Positions 56,387 to 64,000 of a DNA stretch of 64,000 nucleotides are shown here, one piece after another. The stretch covers positions 3,930,501 through 3,994,500 of the forward strand of contig CM043942.1 in NCBI GenBank assembly GCA_014529385.2, written 5' to 3'. This DNA is from Adiantum capillus-veneris (Eukaryota > Streptophyta > Polypodiopsida > Polypodiales > Pteridaceae). Within the stretch, counting starts at the first letter, position 1. Every line of letters starts with the position of its first letter. The notes beneath the pieces are model-generated. The model ran no database searches. It had not been told where the DNA came from and saw nothing but the letters and a program-made list of their open reading frames with translations. The position numbers and the translations under genes are program-made.

Positions 56387-59300
56387 CAGCTTCAGGTGAG
56401 ACACCTAGACCGGTGTACATAGCCACAGATTTGTCTCCAGGCGAGGAAGAGAGACTTTTGAGTCTTCTCAGAGAGTATAGGGATGTGTTTGCATGGTCTT
56501 ATAAGGACTTAAAGGGAGTTGACCCATCGATATGCCAACACACAATCCCACTAAAACAAGACGCAAAGCCTAGCAGACAGAGACCATACACATATAATGA
56601 TACGTTTGCTAAGCGAATCAAAGAAGAGATAGATAAGCTAATGGAAGCTGAATTCATATACGAGATTGAACACACCGATTGGGTATCTCCAATTGTGGTA
56701 GTACCCAAGAAGAACGGAAAATTCCGAGTGTGTGTCAACTTAAAGAAAGTGAATGCTGCAACAATCAGGGACAATTATCCCCTGCCGATAACTGATCATG
56801 TTCTAGAGCGTGTATCAGGGAAAACAGCATACTCTTTTCTTGATGGTTTTTCAGGATATAACCAGCTAGCCATAGCACTGGAAGATCAACATAAAACAGC
56901 TTTTGCAACTGAGTGGGGAATTTATGCTTATCGGGTTATGCCTTTTGGTCTAACCAATGCTCCCGCAACCTTCCAAAGGCTGATGACGCATGCTTTCAAA
57001 GAATACTTAAGGTTGTTTCTAGAAATATACATGGATGACTTATGTGTACATTCTCTACTGAGGGATGAGCATCTAGAACACCTAAGAAAAGTATTTGAGA
57101 AATGTAGGACATATCGCATTTGTCTCAATCCTGAGAAATGTGTGTTTATGGTCCGACAGGGCAGAATTCTGGGACATATTGTCTCACAAAACGGAATATC
57201 CACGGATTTAGAGAAGATAAAAGTCATAGTGGATATGCCTAGACCAACCAATGCGAAACAAGTACAGAGCTTTATGGGACATTGCGGATATTATAGACGA
57301 TTCATTTACATGTACGCTATAATAGGCCAACCACTTTACAGGCTAATAGTGAACTTTGAATGGACAGAGGAGTGTGAGGAATCGTTCAAGAAATTGAAAG
57401 AGGCACTCATTACTGCTCCAGTCTTGAAATCACCAGATTGGGAGAAGATATTCCATGTGCATATAGATGCTTCGGCATATGCAATAGGATGCATTCTTGC
57501 TCAGTCAGAAGAAGGAAACATGGATTTTCCTATCTGTTACGCCAGTCGACAGCTCAACAATGCAGAGAAGAATTACACCACAACAGAGCGAGAGGGATTA
57601 GGAATGATATATGCTATGAAGAAATTTCGGCATTATCTTCTAGCCAACAAGTTTGGGTTTTTTACGGATCACCAAGCCTTGCTCTACCTAGTGAATAAAC
57701 CATGCAATACCGGGAGAATAGTGAGATGGTTCATTATCTTACTGGAATTCGACTTCACGGTAGTAGTAAAGAAAGGAAAAACACATCTTAGAGCTGATCA
57801 TCTTTCGCGATTGACGAATGGAGAAGACCCTATAGGAGTAGATGACGACATGCCAGACGCGTACTTGTTCAACATAGAAATGATACCGAAGTGGTCTCAA
57901 AATGTCGTTAACCTATTAACCTATGGAGGAGAGTTCGATAGAAGAGAATACAACCAGAAACATATTGCTATTCAGCAATCCAAGAATCTTCAATTGATAG
58001 CAGGAAGGTTGTATCAATTGGGAAATGATCATGTTGTACTACTATGCATCAATCCTGAGAAATATAATATATATCTGCACGAAGCACATGTTCAGGAATG
58101 TGCATTTCATTGTTCAAGAAGGAACACATATAGGAATTTGTTACAATTGGGAGTCTATTGGCCAGGAATGAAAGAAAGCGTACATGAATATGTCACTGTA
58201 TGTATTGTATGTTCATCAAAACCGCCAGCAGAGTATTCGACATTATATCAGATAATGATCGCTCCGGAATGGAGTCAGTATATTGTTGAATATCTCACAA
58301 ATGGAACTTTCCCAGAAGGAACGTCAAAAGCTTGTCAGAAATCTGTAGAGACAGAAGCTAGAGATTACGCTTTAATAGGAGATCAACTCTATAAGAGAGG
58401 TAAAGACAACCAACTTAGGATTTGCGCATCAGAGTCTGAGTATGTGATAATCCTGGAGCAAGCTCATGGACGAGTAGGTGGAGGCCATTTCTCAGGTGAT
58501 AAGACAGCAAAACTTGTCTTAGCCGCAGGAATATGGTGGCCAACATTACATATGGACGCTGAGGAATACGTTAAACGGTGTGATGACTGTCAGCGGACCA
58601 AAGTACCACTTAAAAGAGATGATATGCCGCTTAGACCAATGATGGGGGCAAGAGCTTTTGCAAAATGGGGGATTGATTATGTCGGACCCATTTCACCTCC
58701 TGCATATAAGACTCATGCACAATACATCATTGTGGCTACAGACTATCTAACAAAGTGGGTCGAAGCAAAGGCAACTCAAAAAGCAGATGCCAGGACCACG
58801 GCACAATTTCTATATGAATACGTCTTTGTACGATATGGATTGCCAATAGAAATTGTGAGTGATGGAGGCACACATTTTATAAATGAAGTGATAGAGATCC
58901 TTCTAGATGAATTCATGGTAATCCATAAGAAATCAGCCCCGTATCATCCACAAGCAAACGGACAAGCTGAAGCAACAAACAAAACCATATGCACGGTCCT
59001 TACGAAGATTGTATCTAAGTTGAGAACTAACTGGGACCAGAAGTTGCATTCAACATTATGGGCATATAGGGTAGCATATAAAACATCGATAGGAACGACC
59101 CCATATAACATGGTTTTTGGGCTAAATGCTATCTTACCGATAGAATTCTTGATTTCAACCTTAAGGGTGGCTAAGGATCTAGAGTGGACAGGGCACGAGC
59201 TGTCTGATAGAATAGATGACCTGGAAAAGCTAGACGAGCTTCGCCTAAAAGCAGTAGCTTCTATCTACACTCAAAAAAGGCGACAAAAAGAATTTTTTGA

Positions 59301-59562
59301 TAAGCATGTGCGGACTAAAGAGTTTAAGGTTGGGGACTATGTCCTAGTTTACACTCTGAAACAGCATGCTAAGAAGCTTAAAAAGCGAGGGATGGGACCT
59401 CTGGTGATTAAAGATCTATCACCAAGTGGAGCCATCAAGCTTGCTACATTAGACGGAGAAGAAATGCCCAATTGGATTAGTGGATGCAGAGTGAAAAAGT
59501 ATCTTTTGCCGCTAACCCAAGACATGCTTCTCAAAATACATCAAGAAAAGCTGCATGTCTAG
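56377..59562 (+). CDS. G4 pol: RT, RNase H, integrase with two HHCC modules
   Basis: 1061 codons, open throughout, with no ATG needed if made by frameshift. RT is at residues of about 70-260 with YMDD at 218-221. RNase H begins with the HIDAS aspartate at 364, then TTTEREGLGMIYA and TDHQALLYL. Residues 502-612 and 627-740 are two similar modules, each PKWSQ/PEWSQ ... LYQLG/LYKRG ... AH-x6-H ... GVYWP/GIWWP ... C-x2-C: a duplicated integrase zinc domain. The integrase core has D767, D829 and E865, giving the exact D-x35-E spacing. The C-terminal domain has a GPLVI and W-SGCRVKKY strand region and no chromodomain. The frame ends at TAG, after which the same frame continues into a second protease. 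Copies DNA from element RNA and inserts it into the nucleus. Confidence 0.95.
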   Translation: MDLAASGETPRPVYIATDLSPGEEERLLSLLREYRDVFAWSYKDLKGVDPSICQHTIPLKQDAKPSRQRPYTYNDTFAKRIKEEIDKLMEAEFIYEIEHTDWVSPIVVVPKKNGKFRVCVNLKKVNAATIRDNYPLPITDHVLERVSGKTAYSFLDGFSGYNQLAIALEDQHKTAFATEWGIYAYRVMPFGLTNAPATFQRLMTHAFKEYLRLFLEIYMDDLCVHSLLRDEHLEHLRKVFEKCRTYRICLNPEKCVFMVRQGRILGHIVSQNGISTDLEKIKVIVDMPRPTNAKQVQSFMGHCGYYRRFIYMYAIIGQPLYRLIVNFEWTEECEESFKKLKEALITAPVLKSPDWEKIFHVHIDASAYAIGCILAQSEEGNMDFPICYASRQLNNAEKNYTTTEREGLGMIYAMKKFRHYLLANKFGFFTDHQALLYLVNKPCNTGRIVRWFIILLEFDFTVVVKKGKTHLRADHLSRLTNGEDPIGVDDDMPDAYLFNIEMIPKWSQNVVNLLTYGGEFDRREYNQKHIAIQQSKNLQLIAGRLYQLGNDHVVLLCINPEKYNIYLHEAHVQECAFHCSRRNTYRNLLQLGVYWPGMKESVHEYVTVCIVCSSKPPAEYSTLYQIMIAPEWSQYIVEYLTNGTFPEGTSKACQKSVETEARDYALIGDQLYKRGKDNQLRICASESEYVIILEQAHGRVGGGHFSGDKTAKLVLAAGIWWPTLHMDAEEYVKRCDDCQRTKVPLKRDDMPLRPMMGARAFAKWGIDYVGPISPPAYKTHAQYIIVATDYLTKWVEAKATQKADARTTAQFLYEYVFVRYGLPIEIVSDGGTHFINEVIEILLDEFMVIHKKSAPYHPQANGQAEATNKTICTVLTKIVSKLRTNWDQKLHSTLWAYRVAYKTSIGTTPYNMVFGLNAILPIEFLISTLRVAKDLEWTGHELSDRIDDLEKLDELRLKAVASIYTQKRRQKEFFDKHVRTKEFKVGDYVLVYTLKQHAKKLKKRGMGPLVIKDLSPSGAIKLATLDGEEMPNWISGCRVKKYLLPLTQDMLLKIHQEKLHV

Positions 59563-60387
59563 AAAAAGAAAAAGATTGAAGAGGAAGCGCAAGCCGAGCC
59601 GAAGGAAAGAATCGAGAAAAGAAGACTACTGCGTCAGAAACAGCGCAATGATGGAGCAATACGAATAAACGCAGTCAGTATAACAGAAATGGATAATGAC
59701 AAAGAAGAACCCATCATTGAATGCAAAGTAGGAACCAACCAAATCAAAGCCAGAGCACTATTGGATTCAGGAGCTCAAGCTAACCAACTGTCACTCAGTT
59801 TGTATAGACAATTGACAAATGACACTAAACTACAAACTGCCAAGCAAGAGTTAAAGAGTTACTCTGAGAATTCAATCAAAACTGTCGGATGCACAGTTTT
59901 ACATATACAGATTAACCATTATATGTATCCTCATATGTTTTACGTGGTTGAAGACCAAGCTACACAACAACCATTATTGCTAGGACAACCATGGCAGAAG
60001 CAATACAATGCAATGATTGACTGGAGTTCTAAATCAGTGCTTATCAAATACGAAGGTGAAAGTCAATCAGTTAAGTTCACCAAAGGAGAAGAGCCAACTC
60101 CAAAGGACGAATCCAAAGACAAAGGTAAACAACAACCAGAGAAAAAGAAGAAGCAATGGCAACCAAAAGTTTCTATACAACCGGATTACTCTTCGACGAG
60201 GAATTCTCAACAGTGGATAAGGAAGACAAGCAATAATATAACAGCTCAACCTTGGAAAAAAACGGAGTCAAAGTTGGTATGGAGACCAAAAAAGTTTGTG
60301 CCAGAGAACACAAAGGTGGAAAACAGAGTCTTCAATACCAGACAACAGAGTGATTCCAGACAATCAAGGACAGTGAAACAGATCTAG
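59563..60387 (+). CDS. Second retropepsin-like domain after integrase, plus start of WVPK tail
   Basis: The frame continues directly from integrase past one TAG (59560-59562): a K/E/R-rich helix, then from ATG 59689 a domain with ALLDSGAQANQLS (aspartate 26 of that frame), VLHIQINHYMYPHMFYVVED and LLLGQPWQKQYNAMIDW. Order and signatures (D-S-G-A; L-L-G-x-P-W; I-D-W) fit a single-chain retropepsin monomer. The host copy at 17354-18118 has the same domain fused to integrase with no stop between. A basic, Q/K/S-rich tail with QWIRK and VWRPK follows to a TAG at 60385, where TGG is expected. Role unknown; a dUTPase was considered, but its motifs are absent. Confidence 0.75.
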   Translation, partial: KKKKIEEEAQAEPKERIEKRRLLRQKQRNDGAIRINAVSITEMDNDKEEPIIECKVGTNQIKARALLDSGAQANQLSLSLYRQLTNDTKLQTAKQELKSYSENSIKTVGCTVLHIQINHYMYPHMFYVVEDQATQQPLLLGQPWQKQYNAMIDWSSKSVLIKYEGESQSVKFTKGEEPTPKDESKDKGKQQPEKKKKQWQPKVSIQPDYSSTRNSQQWIRKTSNNITAQPWKKTESKLVWRPKKFVPENTKVENRVFNTRQQSDSRQSRTVKQI

Positions 60388-60788
60388 ATTCCAAAGAAGT
60401 TCATGACGGCACAAAGCTATAGCAAGCAAATTTGGATCCCAAAGATTTGTAAACAGGACTCCCTTCAGTACAATCAACGGAAACTCCTAGGTATTTCAAG
60501 TCGAGGAAATCAACACAAAGAGCAAAGCAGGTTTGGGTCGCAAAGAGTTTGTGGCAAGCACAAGTGAAGCGGAAGCAGATTTGGATTGTAAAAAAGAACA
60601 ACAAGGTAAAGATGAATCCATCTACTAATTCTACTACCGAAGTATCACCAACCCAAAACCCGACCACCAATCCTTCAATCAAACAAAGAGCAGCTTTATT
60701 GGAAAGACTGTTGTATCATCGCTCTGCAACTGCATTGGGAACTTATGACCAAAACAACTACAATGCTTCGCCCACAGACACTTCATAG
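60388..60788 (+). pseudogene. End of the G4 WVPK tail (broken)
   Basis: Continues in frame after TAG with IPKKF (W lost by TGG to TAG), then QIWIPK. A frameshift follows, and the frame starting at 60549 has QIWIVKK and ends KQRAALLERLLYHRS, like the end of the host tail. Closed by TAG at 60786. Confidence 0.6.
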
Positions 60789-60799
60789 TCATCCGGGAG

Positions 60800-62400
60800 G
60801 ACTCAGACTAGGAGGGGGGGAGGTATACAGGTATACAGGAGTTACAAAGCAGCTACAAGCGACAAAAACAAAGAAAAACAAAAATTATATTACAAGGGCA
60901 GTGTCTTACATGATTTTGCAATTTTTATGTTTGATTGCGGATATTGATAATATTTATGCCCTTATATACCTTGTTTTGCAACAAGAAGAGATCAAATGAT
61001 GAATTTGGGTCTCTAGACGTGTAAATATCACTAAATAAGAGTGTGTTTGGAGCTAAAAAGTGGAAAAAAGTGGTAATCCAAGTCCAAAAATCACAAATAA
61101 GTGTATATTGATATACACAGGGTTACCAGCTATTTATCGTGTATGTTTGGAAATTTTTTGTCTTCAATTTGCTATTTTCCTTTATTTTTTATGATTTTCT
61201 TAATAAAAGTAAAAGAAAAATAAAAAAGCAGGTGAAATGAGATCGAAAAAAAGAAAAGAATAGACGGTGAGGGTCCTAATGACAAGGGCAACCCATGGTA
61301 AAAATTGGGTACAATTCTGAAAAAGTTGCGGAAAGCCCGAAATGACAGAATTTTGGCAAAGTGGACAGATTTCTCAGAAATAGGTCAAACGGAGTCCAAA
61401 TTGAGAAATTTCAAATCCTAAAGTGCATTTCACAACGAGATAGGAGCACATGTCAAATTTGGTAACAAGTGATCCGGGAAGCCCGAAGTTAAGTATTTTT
61501 CACATCACTTTCAAGCTCATTTCCACTATTACCTTCTTGGAGAGAGCAAAGAGCACACAGGAGCATCCGACCTTCTACCGCCTTCTACGACTGCTACGAG
61601 AGCTCAGAGGACACCAGACATGAGAGGTAGACTCGTTGCCATAAGCTTTTGATGCTTATCGTTAACTTTTGTGGGGAAAACTGACCAAAACCAAGAAACA
61701 AGAGCAGACGGGGAATGGGGAAGAACGCTAGGTAGGGGCACAACCGCCTAACCAAACCTTGCAAGAACTTAGAGGTGGGTTACCCTAGCATAGAAGATGG
61801 GTTTCTAACACTCAAAGCTCGAGAAAGAACGACTTGAAAAACCCTAGGTCAACAGAGCCTGCAAGAGGCAAACAGGAAAAAGTTGTCGAAACGACACGAA
61901 ACTTCACAGGAAGTTCAACCACATCAAGGACAATGCAACCATGGAGTATCTCCAGGTTTGGATCACCAAAAGTAGGTCGGAACAACCGATTTGGCTGCGG
62001 ACACACAAAGCGTCATTTTGGCATAACGGCTAGAATTGACGACCAAATGACATGAAACTTCACAAGCAGCTTCAAATATACATGGATGACTTATGTTTGC
62101 AAGCAAAACCCAAAAGAAAGCTGGTTCACTTACCGATGGTGAAAAAGACGCTTTCGGGCAACCAAATGGAGAAAGATGGAGAACGGGGAGCCAAAGTCAA
62201 GTTCAACCAAATAGGTGGCTTCACAACATATCCAATGAGCTGGAAATGCAACTCTCGAGAAGAAAAGTTGAAGAAATTCAACTCCAAGGCAAAAAGACGA
62301 CTTCGGAGACTGAAATGCCTATAAGAGGGCTTTTTAGCTAAACTAATGACTTTTTAAGTTGAAAACTAGTTAGCAGGGCTTAGGGCACTAGCACAAAGCA
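60800..62400 (+). other. Conserved non-coding block (G4 copy)
   Basis: A purine tract, CTAGGAGGGGGGGAGG, at about 60809-60824 is not followed by an LTR; it may be an internal second polypurine tract or a relic. The rest aligns in blocks with 19040-20574, including GCCCTTATATA (60956-60966), GCAGGTGAAATG, GTCAAACGGAGTCC, GGAGCACATGTCAAATTT and CCAGACATGAGAGGTAG. Frames are short and not shared. A TATA-like box followed by a conserved short-ATG leader suggests an internal promoter for the accessory gene (inference). A 23-nt exact copy of RT sequence is embedded at 62074-62096. Confidence 0.6.
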
Positions 62401-63270
62401 TTCTTTGCACAAAAAGACCAACATTTCAAGAAAAGACATCATACGCGTATGATGTCTCCAAGCATGATTTTCACATCCATTTCAACATTTGAGTGCATAG
62501 CCTCATTCCACATGTTAATCACATCCTATGAACCAAGTATCATGAGAATTGGAGTTAGAAAACCCAAGGAAACCAAAAAGACGCAAAGTAGGCCATAAAA
62601 TTGATTTTTGGTCCTAATTTTGTCAAAATAACTCCAAACTCATTGAAACTTTGTAGGATTGTTGATTAACACATCTATAAGCTATCTGGAACCAAAAAGC
62701 ACCATTTTGACACAAAAGACATCATACGCGTATGATGTCTATTTGCACTTACAGAGCCAAAACTGCTCATTTGTCATCATACATCCATTATATATATCTA
62801 ATACATGCTACATATGAAGTTTGGAACCATTTGGTCAAGTGGATCACCCCATTAGCCCAATTGAGGGAAAATCCTTCATCCAAAGCCTATTTTAGCCCAA
62901 ATTCAACATACTCAAGTCCAAACCAAGATTTGAGTAGGGATAGTCCTTCACTAGTACATGGGGAGTCCACAGAACCAATCCCATGAAAAATTGATGAAAA
63001 AGACATCATACGCGTATGATGTCTCCAGAGCCATATTTAGCCCAAAATCTATCCAAACTTCATAAATCCACTGAATAAGCCTATCTAAAGCCAAATCCAA
63101 GCTTATAGAGAAATTTGGTCCAAAAATACACTAAAAGACATCATACGCGTATGATGTCTCACTATGTGATTTTGGCACCTCAGGGCTTCAACCACCAAAC
63201 AGAAGTGATCTACATGCCATTTGAAAGTGAACCACCAAGTTTTATCCAATTTTGATCATAAAATCCAAAT
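62401..63270 (+). repeat. G4 downstream palindrome array (four perfect copies)
   Basis: Perfect 24-bp palindromes (half-site AGACATCATACG) at 62435-62458, 62717-62740, 63001-63024 and 63136-63159, with spacings of 282, 284 and 135 bp. Short AT-rich boxes such as AAGTTTGGAACCATTTGGTCAA recur between them. No coding frame. Confidence 0.92.
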
Positions 63271-63276
63271 CCCTTT

Positions 63277-64000
63277 CAAAATTTTGCCGAGAGCCGGAAC
63301 TGGACTAAACTGGCCAAAACTGAAGAAGAGGCCCTTGAGGCAGTCTATGGGATCCACCTACAAAAACAAGATGATCGGAGAGGGACAGAGGAAAAAATAA
63401 AGAGTACAAAAGAGAGTGAAGAGAAACTGGACGAGCAGAACGTACTAGAAGAGCCGAAGCCAGTGGAGGTGGTGGCAGAAAAAGCTTTAGAGTTGACAGA
63501 TGAAGATGAAAAAGACATGCACATGGTGCATGAACTGCTCAATAAGATCAAAGAAAGATCCAAGGCAAAGGAAGTGGAGATTGAGACAGCCAAACAAAGG
63601 GAAGCCGAGTTGCAGAGGAAATTAGAGGATGCTATGACTGAATCTGAAAGTCATAAAGCATCACTCTATGACGCGGAAAACGAGAGAGACGGCTTGATAC
63701 TCCAGCTAGCTGAGGCTTCAAGAGAAGTAACAAGTGCACAGAAAGCAAGGGAGCAGATGGAAGACGACTTGGAGGCGGCTAAAGATGAGCTCATTGAGCT
63801 AAGGGAAAGAGTCGAGCTCCAAGAAAGAACAATCACTAGACTCAGGACTACCCCTAGAGCTAGCAGAGCAGGAACCGAACAAGAGGGAGCTCTTGTACCA
63901 GCTCTGGAAGACCAGGTTCGAAGCTTACAAAGAGAGATAAGATTAGAGCAAGTGCAAAGGTTGCACATTGCGGAGGGATCATTGGCAGCAGAGGAGAGGC
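63277..64000 (+). CDS. G4 accessory protein, coiled-coil part (incomplete, no start seen)
   Basis: An open frame runs from about 63277 through the window end without a stop. It encodes a highly charged chain with heptads (LLNKIKERSKAKEVEIETAK, REAELQRKLEDAM) and GLILQLAEAS, which matches GLILQLAEESKQ of the host accessory gene. No ATG lies near the start, and the N-terminal domain and proline linker found in the host copy are missing: only about 0.56 kb separates the last palindrome from GLILQLAE here, against about 2.4 kb in the host. Either the N-terminus was deleted or it is reached by splicing. Confidence 0.65.

Larger units (their letters stand above)
48935..64000 (+). mobile_element. 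Gypsy element G4, best preserved copy, runs off the window
   Basis: 5' LTR, primer site, leader with four palindromes, gag, protease, pol, second protease, tail, conserved block, four palindromes and coiled-coil accessory frame, all on the plus strand; no 3' LTR before the end. It cuts into the copia pol at its left end, so the missing copia 5' part may lie beyond its 3' LTR outside the window. Confidence 0.88.

Noticed and set aside
59689-60060. Post-integrase domain considered as a dUTPase or env-like protein
   Set aside because: No dUTPase motifs and no membrane segment; the D-S-G-A and LLGQPW pattern fits a retropepsin better.
62052-62341. Small frame containing a YMDDL sequence, first read as an RT fragment
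   Set aside because: Only 23 nt match RT; the rest of the frame is unrelated and not shared with the host copy.
60809-62400. The region after the purine tract at 60809 considered as the G4 3' LTR
   Set aside because: It does not match the LTR at 48935-49767, lacks TG...CA ends there, and the element clearly continues with palindromes and the accessory frame.

Overview
This window looks like nuclear DNA of a land plant with a large, retrotransposon-rich genome. It holds plant-type Ty3/gypsy elements without chromodomains (Tat/Athila-like layout, tRNA-Asp-type primer sites), a Ty1/copia element, a LINE-like remnant, long CT/CA microsatellites and one spliced gene with plant-style GT-AG introns. 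I cannot name the species. There is no rRNA, tRNA or CRISPR array.

Layout. 0.4-2.7 kb: a nine-exon gene of unknown function, followed by a degenerate AT-rich subterminal-like repeat block ending at 3272. 4.7-5.1 kb: a copia-type 3' LTR. 5.1-9.4 kb: the 5' part of a gypsy element on the minus strand (LTR, primer site, leader, gag start). 9.5-11.6 kb: two LINE-like tails, a probable LTR and a CT microsatellite. 11.6-14.5 kb: no genes, with a second copy of the subterminal-like block ending at 13834. 14.5-45.5 kb: one plus-strand gypsy element (the 'host'), lacking its 5' end. It is split by a second gypsy element (20575-31619, duplication CCATT), a 245-bp MITE-like insertion (32716-32960) and a non-autonomous gypsy element on the minus strand (35646-44605, duplication GGAGT). 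45.5-48.9 kb: a minus-strand copia element. 48.9 kb to the end: the best preserved gypsy element (here G4), which runs off the window.

The host, the 5-9 kb fragment and G4 belong to one gypsy family with unusual properties. (1) Arrays of a 24-bp perfect palindrome (half-site AGACATCATACG or AGACATCCTACN) recur about every 284 bp, or half that, in the leader and again between pol and a 3' accessory gene. (2) The polyprotein has two tandem integrase HHCC zinc modules. (3) It has a second retropepsin-like domain after integrase, followed by a tail of repeated W-[VI]-P-K motifs. (4) In G4, pol is joined to gag-PR through a correctly phased A AAA AAG slippery heptamer. (5) A long coiled-coil accessory protein is encoded after the array. 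The non-autonomous element keeps gag, protease and the WVPK tail but has lost RT, RNase H and integrase.

All retroelement genes here carry stops or frameshifts, except individual domains. G4 pol is intact from the frameshift site to the end of integrase. Everything is read by eye: alignments are approximate and no database search was possible.
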